Part shown: piece by piece, positions 10,902-18,332 of the stretch
How the letters are laid out: each line of letters begins with the position of its first letter
How positions within the stretch are numbered: position 1 is the stretch's first letter
Assembly (NCBI RefSeq): GCF_022346605.1
Contig: NZ_JAKRNT010000015.1
Coordinates: 1-64,000, forward strand
Reading direction: 5' to 3'
Source: Sporosarcina sp. ACRSL
Lineage (GTDB): Bacteria > Bacillota > Bacilli > Bacillales_A > Planococcaceae
Length of the DNA: 64,000 nucleotides
Position numbers and translations under genes: made by a program
Notes under the pieces: generated by a model
Database searches by the model: none
The model's input: the letters and a program-made list of their open reading frames with translations, nothing else
What the model was told of the DNA's origin: nothing

Positions 10902-10981
10902 GCCGTCTCAACCCTTGCGATGAGTTGGTTTTGATGTAAGATGAGAGTGAAATGCTAACATCTTGCAAACATTGAGGTAAA

Positions 10982-11325
10982 TTAACGGAGGCTTCTCATG
11001 AGTTCACTGAACTTTTGAGAGGCTTCTTTTTTCGTTTCTTGGGTTGCATGAAGATAGACATCTTTTGTTATTTGGTCATCTGAATGACCGAGTCTGTCTC
11101 TAATTTGTTCGAGGGCAACACCTGCTTCTTCTAAGAGCGATGTGTGGGTATGCCTTAGTGAATGTGATGTTAATTCCCGATTCAGATTGGCAAGACAAGC
11201 AATCTTTTAATTAAATTCTGGAGGTCTTAATAACAATAGGATAACCGTGTTGCCGTTCCATTTTTGCAAAGATGAAATCTTTGTTATAGTAATCATCCCC
11301 TGACTGAAGGATTTTGAGATAGTTA
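10982..11325 (-). pseudogene. Tyrosine recombinase (integrase) C-terminal remnant
   Basis: The minus strand encodes the C-terminal catalytic part of a phage/ICE-type integrase. A first segment reads DDYYNKDFIFAKMERQHGYP and ends at a stop near 11212. After a frameshift come SHSLRHTHTSLLEEAG (the His-x-x-Arg motif), DRLGHSDDQ and the catalytic tyrosine in KDVYLHAT, ending in LMRSLR at 10982. The N-terminal half is missing, so it cannot be active. It most resembles ICEBs1-type integrases by eye. Confidence 0.85.
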
Positions 11326-11365
11326 AAAGCGGATTTCCCCTTTCAAGAAATCCGCTTTATTTGAA
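11325..11365 (-). terminator. Terminator of the kinase gene
   Basis: AAAGCGGATTTC and GAAATCCGCTTT pair perfectly, followed by a T-rich stretch on the minus strand. Confidence 0.6.
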
Positions 11366-11409
11366 AAAAGTTAGAATATACCTATTTCATCAGTTGGTGA
11401 CTTTTAGAT

Positions 11410-13074
11410 TTAAGAGTTTTTTCCTTTTAATTCAAGAATTGCATTTTTTAATGCTCCTGATATTGCCGAAAGGTTAATTTTATCCAACTTATTAAAATAT
11501 TTGTTGGATTCGATGATGTGAATAGAAAAATCTAATTGTATTTTATCAGGGATTTTATTGTGTTGTATTAGGTTTACTACAATATCTTGGATGGCCCATT
11601 GATCAGAATCAGCCGCTAGATACCATAATTCTTTTAATAAAATTAATCTACATGTAGGGTAATCAGCAGTTGATTCATAGAGTCTGTGTAAGAAATATCC
11701 AAATGAGTTAAGCGATGAAAAAGGCCACCCGACAGAATGATAACATTCATGTAATTTTGAGACATATAAATCAATAAACTTATGAATATCGTTTCCAACA
11801 ACAGATATATAGCCCTGTATTTTGTTAGTATCACTTAAAACATCAGATATAGGGTCTAGAAAGTCATAATAAACATGCTCATTAATTTCAGCTTTTAACA
11901 CAATTTCATGGAACTCCAACCAATCAAATTCATTTTTTTGTAAAACAAAATCAGAAACAGTCCTAACAAGAGAAGAATTAACTTTTTCGTATAAGGACTT
12001 GTACTTTAAAAACTCATCTTTAAATTGAACTGCATCTTCGTAGCGACCTTCAGGGTCAAAAAGCGTTGCTTTATTTATTAAAGAACTAAACATATGAATA
12101 TCGTTTGTTATTCTAGGGTCTCTCCCAGTTAGAATAAAGTAGAGTAATTTCCCTAGTGAGTAAACATCGCTCTTTTTTGTTGCATTTTCTAAATTATCTT
12201 GTTGTTCAGGTGCCACATACATCATGCTTCCATAACCCGGAACAGAAGAATAGCCTTGATTAGAAAGATTGGTAAAATCCTTTCCTAATCCGAAGTCAGA
12301 AACCCATACTTGATTGTTCTCGTAAAGGAGTACATTATGGGCTGATAAGTCTCGATGTAAAATATCCATTGAATGGGCTAGCTCAATAGCATCAAGGATT
12401 TGATTAAAGAGTGACAGTCGAAAATCTAATTCGAGATTATTATTATATTTTTTTATATAATCATGAAGATTATTAGGTGCAAAAGGCATAAGATACCAAT
12501 ATTCATTAGAATCTTCATTATACCTAGACTCAATAAGAGGTATTACGTTTGGATGTTTCATTTCATTAAGTCTTGATAAAATAATAATTTCTCTTCTGAA
12601 TCTCCTTCTATAAACTTCGTTTTGATTAAATTCACTTTTTAATCGTTTTAAGGCATACTTTCTATTAGTTTCTGTATCCTCGTACTGTGTTACTTGTGCG
12701 AAAAAACCATTTCTAGGTCTTCCTCTATTTGTAAGTCTGTCTAATATTGAAGGTAGAATTTTAGAGGCATCAATTACACCTTCTCTATAATACCAATTAA
12801 CAATACCCTTATCTAAGCTGCAATAATAACCTATGTCATTCTCAGTTAAAAAGTTATTGATTGCTTCTTCTTCTTCAGTGATAGAAAGTAATAGTCCTAT
12901 AGCATCCATAGTAATAGGGAATTCTCTGTTTGTTATATGTGAAACAGCTCGACTAATGTCATCTATCAGATAATCATATGGGCCTCTTTGAGAAGGACTG
13001 GTCTTACCAAGTGCAGCTAACTGATTTTGTAGAGACCATGCATAAAATGTTATTTCTTCTTCATCTTGCTTCAT
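11410..13074 (-). CDS. Hanks-type serine/threonine protein kinase, island cargo
   Basis: About 554 residues. A central kinase domain (about 130-400) has the VAIK-type lysine in YALKRLK, an alpha-C glutamate in RFRREIIIL, HRDLSAHNVLL as catalytic loop, SDFGLGKD as the metal site, and VAPEQ. The usual Lys two residues after the catalytic Asp is Ser. The flanking regions (1-125 and 400-554) are unrecognised and no membrane anchor is seen. The ATG at 13074 (or TTG at 13080) lacks its own ribosome-binding site. The reading frame probably began at TTG 13190 and was broken by a one-base loss in a T7 run. Much more AT-rich than its neighbours. A phage-defence role like staphylococcal Stk2 is possible, but not shown. 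Confidence 0.75.
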   Translation of the reverse strand: MKQDEEEITFYAWSLQNQLAALGKTSPSQRGPYDYLIDDISRAVSHITNREFPITMDAIGLLLSITEEEEAINNFLTENDIGYYCSLDKGIVNWYYREGVIDASKILPSILDRLTNRGRPRNGFFAQVTQYEDTETNRKYALKRLKSEFNQNEVYRRRFRREIIILSRLNEMKHPNVIPLIESRYNEDSNEYWYLMPFAPNNLHDYIKKYNNNLELDFRLSLFNQILDAIELAHSMDILHRDLSAHNVLLYENNQVWVSDFGLGKDFTNLSNQGYSSVPGYGSMMYVAPEQQDNLENATKKSDVYSLGKLLYFILTGRDPRITNDIHMFSSLINKATLFDPEGRYEDAVQFKDEFLKYKSLYEKVNSSLVRTVSDFVLQKNEFDWLEFHEIVLKAEINEHVYYDFLDPISDVLSDTNKIQGYISVVGNDIHKFIDLYVSKLHECYHSVGWPFSSLNSFGYFLHRLYESTADYPTCRLILLKELWYLAADSDQWAIQDIVVNLIQHNKIPDKIQLDFSIHIIESNKYFNKLDKINLSAISGALKNAILELKGKNS

Positions 13075-13190
13075 TAACAATGAATGGATAAGGTTGTTGA
13101 AATCTCTCTTAAAAAAACAGGTAAATCCGTAAGGTAAAAACTTTCATGTTTGTAAGATTTATAATTAGGATGTTGATCGAAAAAACTCAA
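13074..13190 (-). CDS. Short ORF, probable detached N-terminus of the kinase
   Basis: 38 codons from TTG 13190, with a good AAAGGTGG ribosome-binding site six bases upstream. The stop codon overlaps the kinase ATG (TAATG). Adding one T to the seven-T run at 13111-13117 would join this frame to the kinase frame without a stop. Hence it is either the real N-terminus of the kinase or a translated leader that couples to it. Confidence 0.45.
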   Translation of the reverse strand: MSFFDQHPNYKSYKHESFYLTDLPVFLREISTTLSIHC

Positions 13191-13294
13191 TTTTAACCCA
13201 CCTTTATATTAGATACATATGGTAATTGTACCAATATTTTTTTGACAGAAGGGAAAAAATATTTTCAATGTCGTTACAAAACTTTGATCAGGCA

Positions 13295-13375
13295 ATGATG
13301 ATCATTATCATGATTCTTTTGGTTGTTCTTCTGTTCGAGAAGATTTTGTCGGGGATTAGGAAGAAGGTAATATAG
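13295..13375 (+). CDS. Possible small hydrophobic peptide
   Basis: A 26-codon ORF starting Met-Met with about 15 consecutive hydrophobic residues (IIIMILLVVLLF) and a basic tail (RKKV). The shape resembles small membrane toxins of type I systems. The ribosome-binding site is poor and no antisense RNA could be identified, so this is tentative. Confidence 0.2.
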   Translation: MMIIIMILLVVLLFEKILSGIRKKVI

Positions 13376-13389
13376 AACAATACATAGCT

Positions 13390-13449
13390 GAACCACCAAC
13401 AGCAGGCGGCATGCCTGACATGGGCGGAATGGGCGGCATGATGTAATAA
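13390..13449 (+). repeat. Right attachment repeat (attR), copy of the groEL end
   Basis: 60 bp identical to 10842-10901 and followed by the displaced groEL terminator. Confidence 0.85.
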
Positions 13450-13457
13450 AAATTTCT

Positions 13458-13492
13458 CCAGAACCTTGGTTATACAAGGTTCTGGTTTTTTT
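13458..13492 (+). terminator. Original groEL terminator, displaced by the island
   Basis: CCAGAACCTTG pairs with CAAGGTTCTGG, followed by seven T. It lies 9 bp after the duplicated groEL stop, where a groESL terminator is expected. Confidence 0.85.
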
Positions 13493-13617
13493 ATTGCTGA
13501 CAAACGCATATAGAACAGAAACTCTCCTAACTACTTCGTTAAGAATTCCTAACTTAATGTTAATAATACTTTACTATATGTTAAGAATAGTATACATTGG
13601 GGGTAGGAGGAATTGAC

Positions 13618-13821
13618 ATGCTGAGAAACAAGGTTAGGGAGCTGCGTGCCCGTCATGAATATACCCAAAGTGATCTCGCCAAAATGGTTGGTGTCACACG
13701 GCAGACGATCGGATTTATTGAAAAAGGGGAGTTTTCACCATCTGTTACGCTGGCATTGAAGATTGCACAAGCATTCCAATGTGATTTGAACGAAGTATTT
13801 TGGTTAGAAGGGGAGGAATGA
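13618..13821 (+). CDS. XRE-family HTH transcriptional regulator
   Basis: A 67-residue protein that is almost only a helix-turn-helix: KVRELRARHEYTQSDLAKMVGVTRQTIGFIEKGE, with the recognition helix in GVTRQTIGFIE. Such small Cro/CI-like proteins usually control themselves and the next gene. The ATG at 13618 is chosen since GTAGGAGG ends seven bases before it; an in-frame TTG 21 bases upstream precedes that site. The repeated GTTAAGAAT motifs at 13535-13590 could be its operator. The downstream membrane-protein gene starts one base after its stop. Confidence 0.88.
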   Translation: MLRNKVRELRARHEYTQSDLAKMVGVTRQTIGFIEKGEFSPSVTLALKIAQAFQCDLNEVFWLEGEE

Positions 13822-13822
13822 A

Positions 13823-14326
13823 ATGAAAGGGGATATGAGGTATACGTATCCGTTATGGCAAATGGGGTTCATTCTGTTGCTGATTGCTCTCTCAACGATA
13901 ATTGGATTCACATCGGACTATAAATTCTCAAATGGTACGGATAGCTTCCTATTACAGTTGAGTTTAGATGGCTTCGGCTTTTGGAGCCTTTCCGCTTGGC
14001 TCGCGGTTTTAGTTATGTATCTTCTTATATTTAGATGGAAAATGCAACAACATAATAAGCGAAATCCAGGTCGTCAAATGAAATTCATGACATTGAAGGC
14101 GCAGGAATATTTGGAGGATGACGAGTTGTTTGAGGAAGTTACAAGACGTGCGACACAGAAAGTCTATTCTTACTTCACAGTGGCACTTCCATTCCTTGCA
14201 GCATTCTATTTGATAGTACCGTTTGGGAAGTTCGGCATGCTGAACATTTTGCTAATGCTCGCAATTGGACAATATTTTATTTATTACCGTACAATTAGAA
14301 GGTATATGAAAGAGGACGCCGAATGA
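13823..14326 (+). CDS. Membrane protein of unknown function, paired with the HTH regulator
   Basis: 167 residues with four predicted transmembrane helices in two hairpins (about 10-28 and 52-70, then about 118-134 and 138-152). A charged cytoplasmic loop between them includes KFMTLKAQEYLEDDELFEEVTRR. HTH plus small membrane protein pairs are common in Firmicutes as self-regulated modules, and no enzyme motif is visible. Overlap-free spacing of one base to the regulator indicates an operon. Confidence 0.7.
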   Translation: MKGDMRYTYPLWQMGFILLLIALSTIIGFTSDYKFSNGTDSFLLQLSLDGFGFWSLSAWLAVLVMYLLIFRWKMQQHNKRNPGRQMKFMTLKAQEYLEDDELFEEVTRRATQKVYSYFTVALPFLAAFYLIVPFGKFGMLNILLMLAIGQYFIYYRTIRRYMKEDAE

Positions 14327-14354
14327 TCATCGTATATTTCTTAAGGCAGCATGA

Positions 14355-14487
14355 AGTTTTTCACGGAGGCTTCTCATGAGTTGGGCAAACTTATGGGAAG
14401 CTTCTTTTTTCATTTCTTTCATAACAAGGAGGTATACATTCTTCGTAATTTGATCATCTGAATGGCCAAGTAATTTTCGTCTTTTTA
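14355..14487 (-). pseudogene. Second integrase C-terminal remnant
   Basis: The minus strand reads LLGHSDDQITKNVYLLV, then MKKEASHKFAQLMRSLRE, clearly homologous to the integrase end at 10982-11110. Everything upstream of LLGHS is gone, so only about 45 residues remain. It marks an older or tandem integration event on the right side of the first island. Confidence 0.75.
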
Positions 14488-14618
14488 AGTAGGTGTAATC
14501 TATTAATTTCTATTTTCAAGTAGTATAATAGTTGTGTATGTACTAATAGTGATATAGTCATTCATTATTAATGGTATATATTCAATAGTACATAATCGAA
14601 TATACGAGGTGAATTCGT

Positions 14619-15536
14619 ATGAAAATCTACAAGAGAAATTCAATCTCCAAAATCTCTATGAAAGGTATGGAGCTTTCCTTATTGGCCTCTGGGGATGGGA
14701 CTGAAGTTATTCTCCACAAACTATATAAAGGCGCACGCTGGGCAATGGCTCCTGAAGATGACTGGACGGCATTGGAACATTTCACCATACTGTCCGGCGA
14801 ACTTATTTATCTTTCACCTGATGGCGAGATACTACTAGAGGCAGGAGATTCCGTTAATGCTTGTCCAGTAACTGAGCACTCCATTTTTATTGCAAAAACC
14901 GATGTGGATTTTTTATATGTGACTTCCCAACCCCAATTTCATTTCTACAGTAACGCTGTTACAGATATGATGGATTTAGCTTTGCAAGTTGAACAAAAAG
15001 ATGGGTATACAGCCGATCATTGTGAGAGGATTAAGGAACTTTCTATGATGGTTGGGAATGTTTTGGGATTATCATCGAATGAAATTTACATATTAAATTT
15101 AGCCGCCTTTCTTCATGATGTCGGAAAAGTAAAAGTTCCAGAGAAAATATTAAATAAACCCTCCAAGTTAACTGATGAGGAATATGAAATAATGAAAAAG
15201 CATACCACTTGGGGAAAAGAAATACTAAATGAAACCAATTTTGTAGACTTAATTAAAGCAGGAGAAATTGTAGAACAACACCACGAAAGATTTGATGGTA
15301 AAGGATATCCCAAAAACCTTAAAGGTGAAGAAATTAGTATCGAAGCTGCCATCATTTCAGTTGTTGACGCTTTTGATGCAATGACCTCAGATCGTGTTTA
15401 CCGAAAAGGTTTGGATATAAACATTGCGTTTGAAGAAATAGAAAACAACAAAGGTACTATGTTCAATCCAGAAGTTGTGGATGCCTTTTTATCACTAAGA
15501 GATAAATTGAGTGTCGAAAAGGAGGTGATATTATGA
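14619..15536 (+). CDS. Cupin-HD-GYP domain protein, putative cyclic-di-GMP phosphodiesterase
   Basis: 305 residues in two parts. Residues about 15-105 look like a small cupin sensor (HFTILSGELIYLSPDGE). Residues about 120-300 are an HD-GYP domain with HDVGK (His166-Asp167) and HHERFDGKGYP at 221-231, the signature for hydrolysis of cyclic-di-GMP in this family. It is soluble. The ATG follows ACGAGGTGAA. The stop overlaps the next gene by four bases. The ligand of the cupin is unknown. Confidence 0.82.
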   Translation: MKIYKRNSISKISMKGMELSLLASGDGTEVILHKLYKGARWAMAPEDDWTALEHFTILSGELIYLSPDGEILLEAGDSVNACPVTEHSIFIAKTDVDFLYVTSQPQFHFYSNAVTDMMDLALQVEQKDGYTADHCERIKELSMMVGNVLGLSSNEIYILNLAAFLHDVGKVKVPEKILNKPSKLTDEEYEIMKKHTTWGKEILNETNFVDLIKAGEIVEQHHERFDGKGYPKNLKGEEISIEAAIISVVDAFDAMTSDRVYRKGLDINIAFEEIENNKGTMFNPEVVDAFLSLRDKLSVEKEVIL

Positions 15537-15820
15537 AAAAGGTTCTATTAATATTTACTACTGTAATCCTATTTCAAACTATTTTTGTTGGAGTAGCTGG
15601 CGCCAGATATGTTAAAGAAGCGGACAAAACCATTTCTATTAATAGCGGACTTAATTTGTCCATTCCCCTAAATACCGCTGAAAAGTCATTTAAACTTCAG
15701 GAAGGTGTGCATAAGAGTTTAAAGACAACAACAGGACTTGAAATAGATTATTATTACATCTGGCTTGAACTAGATGGACAAACTATTTTAGGAATTGACC
15801 CTGCTAGAGCAATGTTTTAA
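15533..15820 (+). CDS. Small secreted protein of unknown function
   Basis: 95 residues with a clear signal peptide (MKKVLLIFTTVILFQTIFVG, probable cleavage after GVAGA). The mature part is about 70 polar residues (YYYIWLELDGQTILGIDP). No family is recognised. The ATGA overlap with the HD-GYP gene and the AGGAGGTG ribosome-binding site show a two-gene operon. A role linked to the cyclic-di-GMP enzyme is only a contextual guess. Confidence 0.6.
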   Translation: MKKVLLIFTTVILFQTIFVGVAGARYVKEADKTISINSGLNLSIPLNTAEKSFKLQEGVHKSLKTTTGLEIDYYYIWLELDGQTILGIDPARAMF

Positions 15821-15827
15821 TAGCATG

Positions 15828-15876
15828 TAAGGACTGCCTTGAAGCTTTTTTATGCTGATAGGAAGTCCTTTTCATT
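15828..15876 (+). terminator. Terminator after the HD-GYP operon
   Basis: AAGGACTGCCTT and AGGAAGTCCTT form an imperfect stem, followed by TTTTCATTT. Confidence 0.5.
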
Positions 15877-15983
15877 TATTGAAAGTACGTTCCGCGCCCA
15901 AAGAAGCACGCATTCCAACATAAAAAGATGTCTCTGACAATTTAAAAACTGAAAGAGACATCCTTTATTAATCACACAACGAT

Positions 15984-16089
15984 TTAAGGTAAAATAACAT
16001 CCATTGGCATCGGGCCTGCAACCCTGATACAAATGAAGCGTTCATCTCCAGTATTTCGCATTCCATGCTGCTGGCCAGGATTGAATTGT
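15984..16089 (-). pseudogene. Cupin-family protein, C-terminal fragment
   Basis: The minus strand encodes about 34 residues (FNPGQQHGMRNTGDERFICI, then RVAGPMPMDVILP and a stop), typical of the end of a small cupin barrel. The reading frame has no start, and its upstream part is replaced by half of a repeat element at 16080-16114. It is a truncated remnant. Confidence 0.6.
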
Positions 16090-16114
16090 CATAAATTGGT
16101 GATGCACAGGCACC
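16080..16114. repeat. Partial copy of the 146-bp repeat (right half end)
   Basis: TTGAATTGTCATAAAT, then the terminal sequence TGCACAGGCACC at 16103-16114, matches the right end of the repeats at 17056 and 42283. The left part is absent. Confidence 0.65.
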
Positions 16115-16210
16115 ACCAATACGTATTATTTAGGTCTTGATAAGGATTGTTTAGGGGGGATTTTGATTGTTGGGAGAATACAGAGGTAAATTTAATAAAA
16201 ATATTCTTAA
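16115..16210. other. Short intergenic stretch
   Basis: No gene or clear signal is seen between the partial repeat and the YwaF-like gene. Confidence 0.5.
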
Positions 16211-16939
16211 TCAATCTCCAACCTGCGAACAATTCTTAACAGACTCTCCTCGTCTCCATAGTAGCCATACTCCAAAGCTAAGTAATAACAATAAACCTTC
16301 CAACGTAAAAATGTACCAAGGATAAGGACCTAACAAATCAAAGAGACTGAGGCTATCAGGTTTGTGGCGTAAAAACCAATAGTTCCCGTTATAGCGTTTG
16401 TTCACAAATAAGATTACTGGTAAAAGTAGATTGAGGAAGATAATAAGCTTTAATACGGACTTGAAAGTTGGGTAATATCCCTTTGCCCACATGAAAAATA
16501 AAATCACCCATACAATCATCATATGTGTGTAGAAAAAATGAAAAAATCGAAAGTGTGGAAAATTGTAACTTAATGCAGGAGTTAAAATTGCTTGAGTAGC
16601 ACCCAATAGAGATATAAAAAATAGTGTTTCAAAGAATATTTTTTTTCTCGTCAGCAATAACATAACACAAAGTATGAGTCCAATATTGCACAACTCTAAC
16701 GGCAAGGATCTTCCGATTTTCCAAATTCCGTTTTGGATCATCCAAAAGTGATAGATCAATTCGGATAAAATCAAAGAAATGGCTACTCCAATCTCAGCTT
16801 TTCTACATTTGTCATCATTCAATTTATAACGATAATGAAAAATTGCTACACCAATTAGAATGAATAGTGTCAATATCACTAAATGACTTATTGAAAATAA
16901 GTTGAACTTTGAAGAGATATTACTTGGACCAAAAAACAT
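16211..16939 (-). CDS. YwaF/TIGR02206 family membrane protein
   Basis: 242 residues with about seven transmembrane helices. The family features are visible: SISHLVILTLF near the N-terminus, SLPLELCNIG in the middle, FHFFYTHMMIVW, and NGNYWFLRHKPDSLSLFDLLGPYPWY near the end. The function is unknown. The ATG at 16939 is chosen since AAAGGTGG lies just upstream; an upstream in-frame extension of 50 residues runs toward the repeat at 17056 and looks non-coding. Confidence 0.85.
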   Translation of the reverse strand: MFFGPSNISSKFNLFSISHLVILTLFILIGVAIFHYRYKLNDDKCRKAEIGVAISLILSELIYHFWMIQNGIWKIGRSLPLELCNIGLILCVMLLLTRKKIFFETLFFISLLGATQAILTPALSYNFPHFRFFHFFYTHMMIVWVILFFMWAKGYYPTFKSVLKLIIFLNLLLPVILFVNKRYNGNYWFLRHKPDSLSLFDLLGPYPWYIFTLEGLLLLLSFGVWLLWRRGESVKNCSQVGD

Positions 16940-17055
16940 CTTTTTTCCACCTTTACTTTGTCCTATCAAGCTTAAGGTGTGCATTTTAATTAGTTTATAT
17001 CCGATATAAAATTCCTGGTTGGACCGTCTATCGTAAGCAGTCTTGACATTGTGCG

Positions 17056-17201
17056 GGTGCCTGTGCAGCGTGCTATTCAGACAATACACTACAATTGCAT
17101 AAAATAAATAAAGAAGCCGACCGTATCAACAATTGGTCGGCTTCTTTCTGTATATAAATTACCTTCATTGAATTGTCATAAATGTGTGATGCACAGGCAC
17201 C
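17056..17201. repeat. 146-bp MITE-like repeat with terminal inverted repeats, copy A
   Basis: The ends are GGTGCCTGTGCA (17056-17067) and TGCACAGGCACC (17190-17201), exact inverse complements. Inside is a strong hairpin, GAAGCCGACC (17113-17122) with GGTCGGCTTC (17135-17144). Copy B at 42283-42428 has the same length and about 89% identity by hand alignment. The element begins 13 bp after the stop codon of the deacetylase gene, and the hairpin with its T-rich flank can act as that gene's terminator. Confidence 0.8.
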
Positions 17202-17213
17202 GTTCGTCCGTCC

Positions 17214-18077
17214 CTATTTCATAAAGGGAATATTCAACAATTCAGGAACTGTGACAAATTCGTATCCTTGCTCTTGCAGGGTTGGAATAATTTGGCGAAG
17301 CGCTTCGATTGTATTAGTTCGATCTCCACTCGCTTCTGCTCCATCGTGCAGGAGAATAATCGCGCCTGAATGAATGTTGTCTACTACATTCGAAGCAATA
17401 ACTGCCGGTGGATCTTCCTGCCAATCCAACGAATCAACCGACCAGGCAATCACGTAATAGTTCATTTCGCGAAGCTTTTCGACTAATTCATTGTATAAGA
17501 AGCCATAGGGTGGTCTAAATAATTTTGTCCGGTAACCAATAATGTCGTTAAGAGCAATTTCCGTTCTAGTTACTTGCCGCTCTAAGGTTTTGAGGTCGGA
17601 TTCTTGGACAAGGTTAGGATGGGAGTACGTATGGTTTCCGATCACATGACCCTCGTTTTGCATTCGCTTGACAATATCCGGATTGGCAACGGCTCTTGAA
17701 CCTAATACGAAGAATGTTGCTGGTACATTGTACTGTTTTAATACATCTAATACACCATTTGTAAAACGTGGGTCAGGACCATCATCAAAAGTTAAAGCAA
17801 CTCGTTTTTGATCAGTAGGACCTTGTAAGAAAAATATATCTGGATACCGTTGTTGTAAAATTCTTAGGTCAACAGGCTGTTGAAGTTTCCGACTGGAATT
17901 TTCAGATCCTCCGTCAAGGTCAGGCAAATTTGGATCATTTTGTATAACTGCTTTCGACCATTGCCACGATACATTTACCAACGGTTCCTCATTCGCATAA
18001 GCAGCCATGATATCGGTTATATGCAAACAAAATAAAAACCCCGTAACCAACAACAACTTGAATATTCGATCTCTCAT
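17214..18077 (-). CDS. Secreted polysaccharide deacetylase (NodB domain)
   Basis: 287 residues with an N-terminal signal peptide (RIFKLLLVTGFLFCLHI, cleavage near AYA). The carbohydrate esterase family 4 motifs are in order: VALTFDDGPDPRF (catalytic Asp and metal Asp), GHVIGNHTYSHPN (metal His pair), FRPPYGF and IILLHDG. It likely deacetylates peptidoglycan or another amino-sugar polymer at the cell surface. The ATG at 18077 follows AAAGGAG; in-frame extension beyond it is not supported. Confidence 0.92.
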   Translation of the reverse strand: MRDRIFKLLLVTGFLFCLHITDIMAAYANEEPLVNVSWQWSKAVIQNDPNLPDLDGGSENSSRKLQQPVDLRILQQRYPDIFFLQGPTDQKRVALTFDDGPDPRFTNGVLDVLKQYNVPATFFVLGSRAVANPDIVKRMQNEGHVIGNHTYSHPNLVQESDLKTLERQVTRTEIALNDIIGYRTKLFRPPYGFLYNELVEKLREMNYYVIAWSVDSLDWQEDPPAVIASNVVDNIHSGAIILLHDGAEASGDRTNTIEALRQIIPTLQEQGYEFVTVPELLNIPFMK

Positions 18078-18205
18078 CCATTCATCTCCTTTTTTATTTA
18101 TACGTGTCTTAACAGGGACTCTTTTTTTCACCACTGCCGTTATGTTTGACGAAAGAGGGTTATTTATTCAAAAAGAAGTGAAGGGGGTGTTAAGCCTTAT
18201 GGAGA

Positions 18206-18251
18206 GACCGACTATGGTGAGTAACCTTGCTATTCTGCTTGGATAATTCTT
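18206..18251. repeat. Short dispersed repeat, weak copy
   Basis: A stretch around CTATGGTGAGTAACCTTGC resembles 40107-40152 (CTATGGTAAGCAGCCTTGCC), at about 70% over 45 bp. There is no coding sense. Its nature is unknown. Confidence 0.3.
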
Positions 18252-18270
18252 AATGACGATAGGATAATCA

Positions 18271-18320
18271 TAAAAAACTGCCGATCCTCTCAACGTTTAA
18301 TTGAGGCAACCGGCAGTCAA
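18271..18320 (-). terminator. Terminator of the D-hydroxyproline dehydrogenase operon
   Basis: On the minus strand CTGCCGGTTGCCTCAA pairs with TTGAGAGGATCGGCAG, followed by six T. Confidence 0.75.
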
Positions 18321-18332
18321 ATTCATTCATTA

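Larger units (their letters stand above)
10902..13449. mobile_element. Small degenerate integrative element at the groEL 3' end
   Basis: About 2.5 kb bounded by the 60-bp direct repeat. It carries a decayed tyrosine-integrase gene next to one end (as in many integrative islands) and a single AT-rich protein-kinase gene as cargo. The groEL terminator now lies beyond the right repeat, at 13458. Replication or packaging genes are absent, so the element is a remnant or a minimal island. Islands in staphylococci also use a site by groEL. Confidence 0.8.

Noticed and set aside
13274..13477. Minus-strand ORF of 67 codons across attR
   Set aside because: It runs through the groEL-end copy and its terminator in antisense and has no ribosome-binding site.
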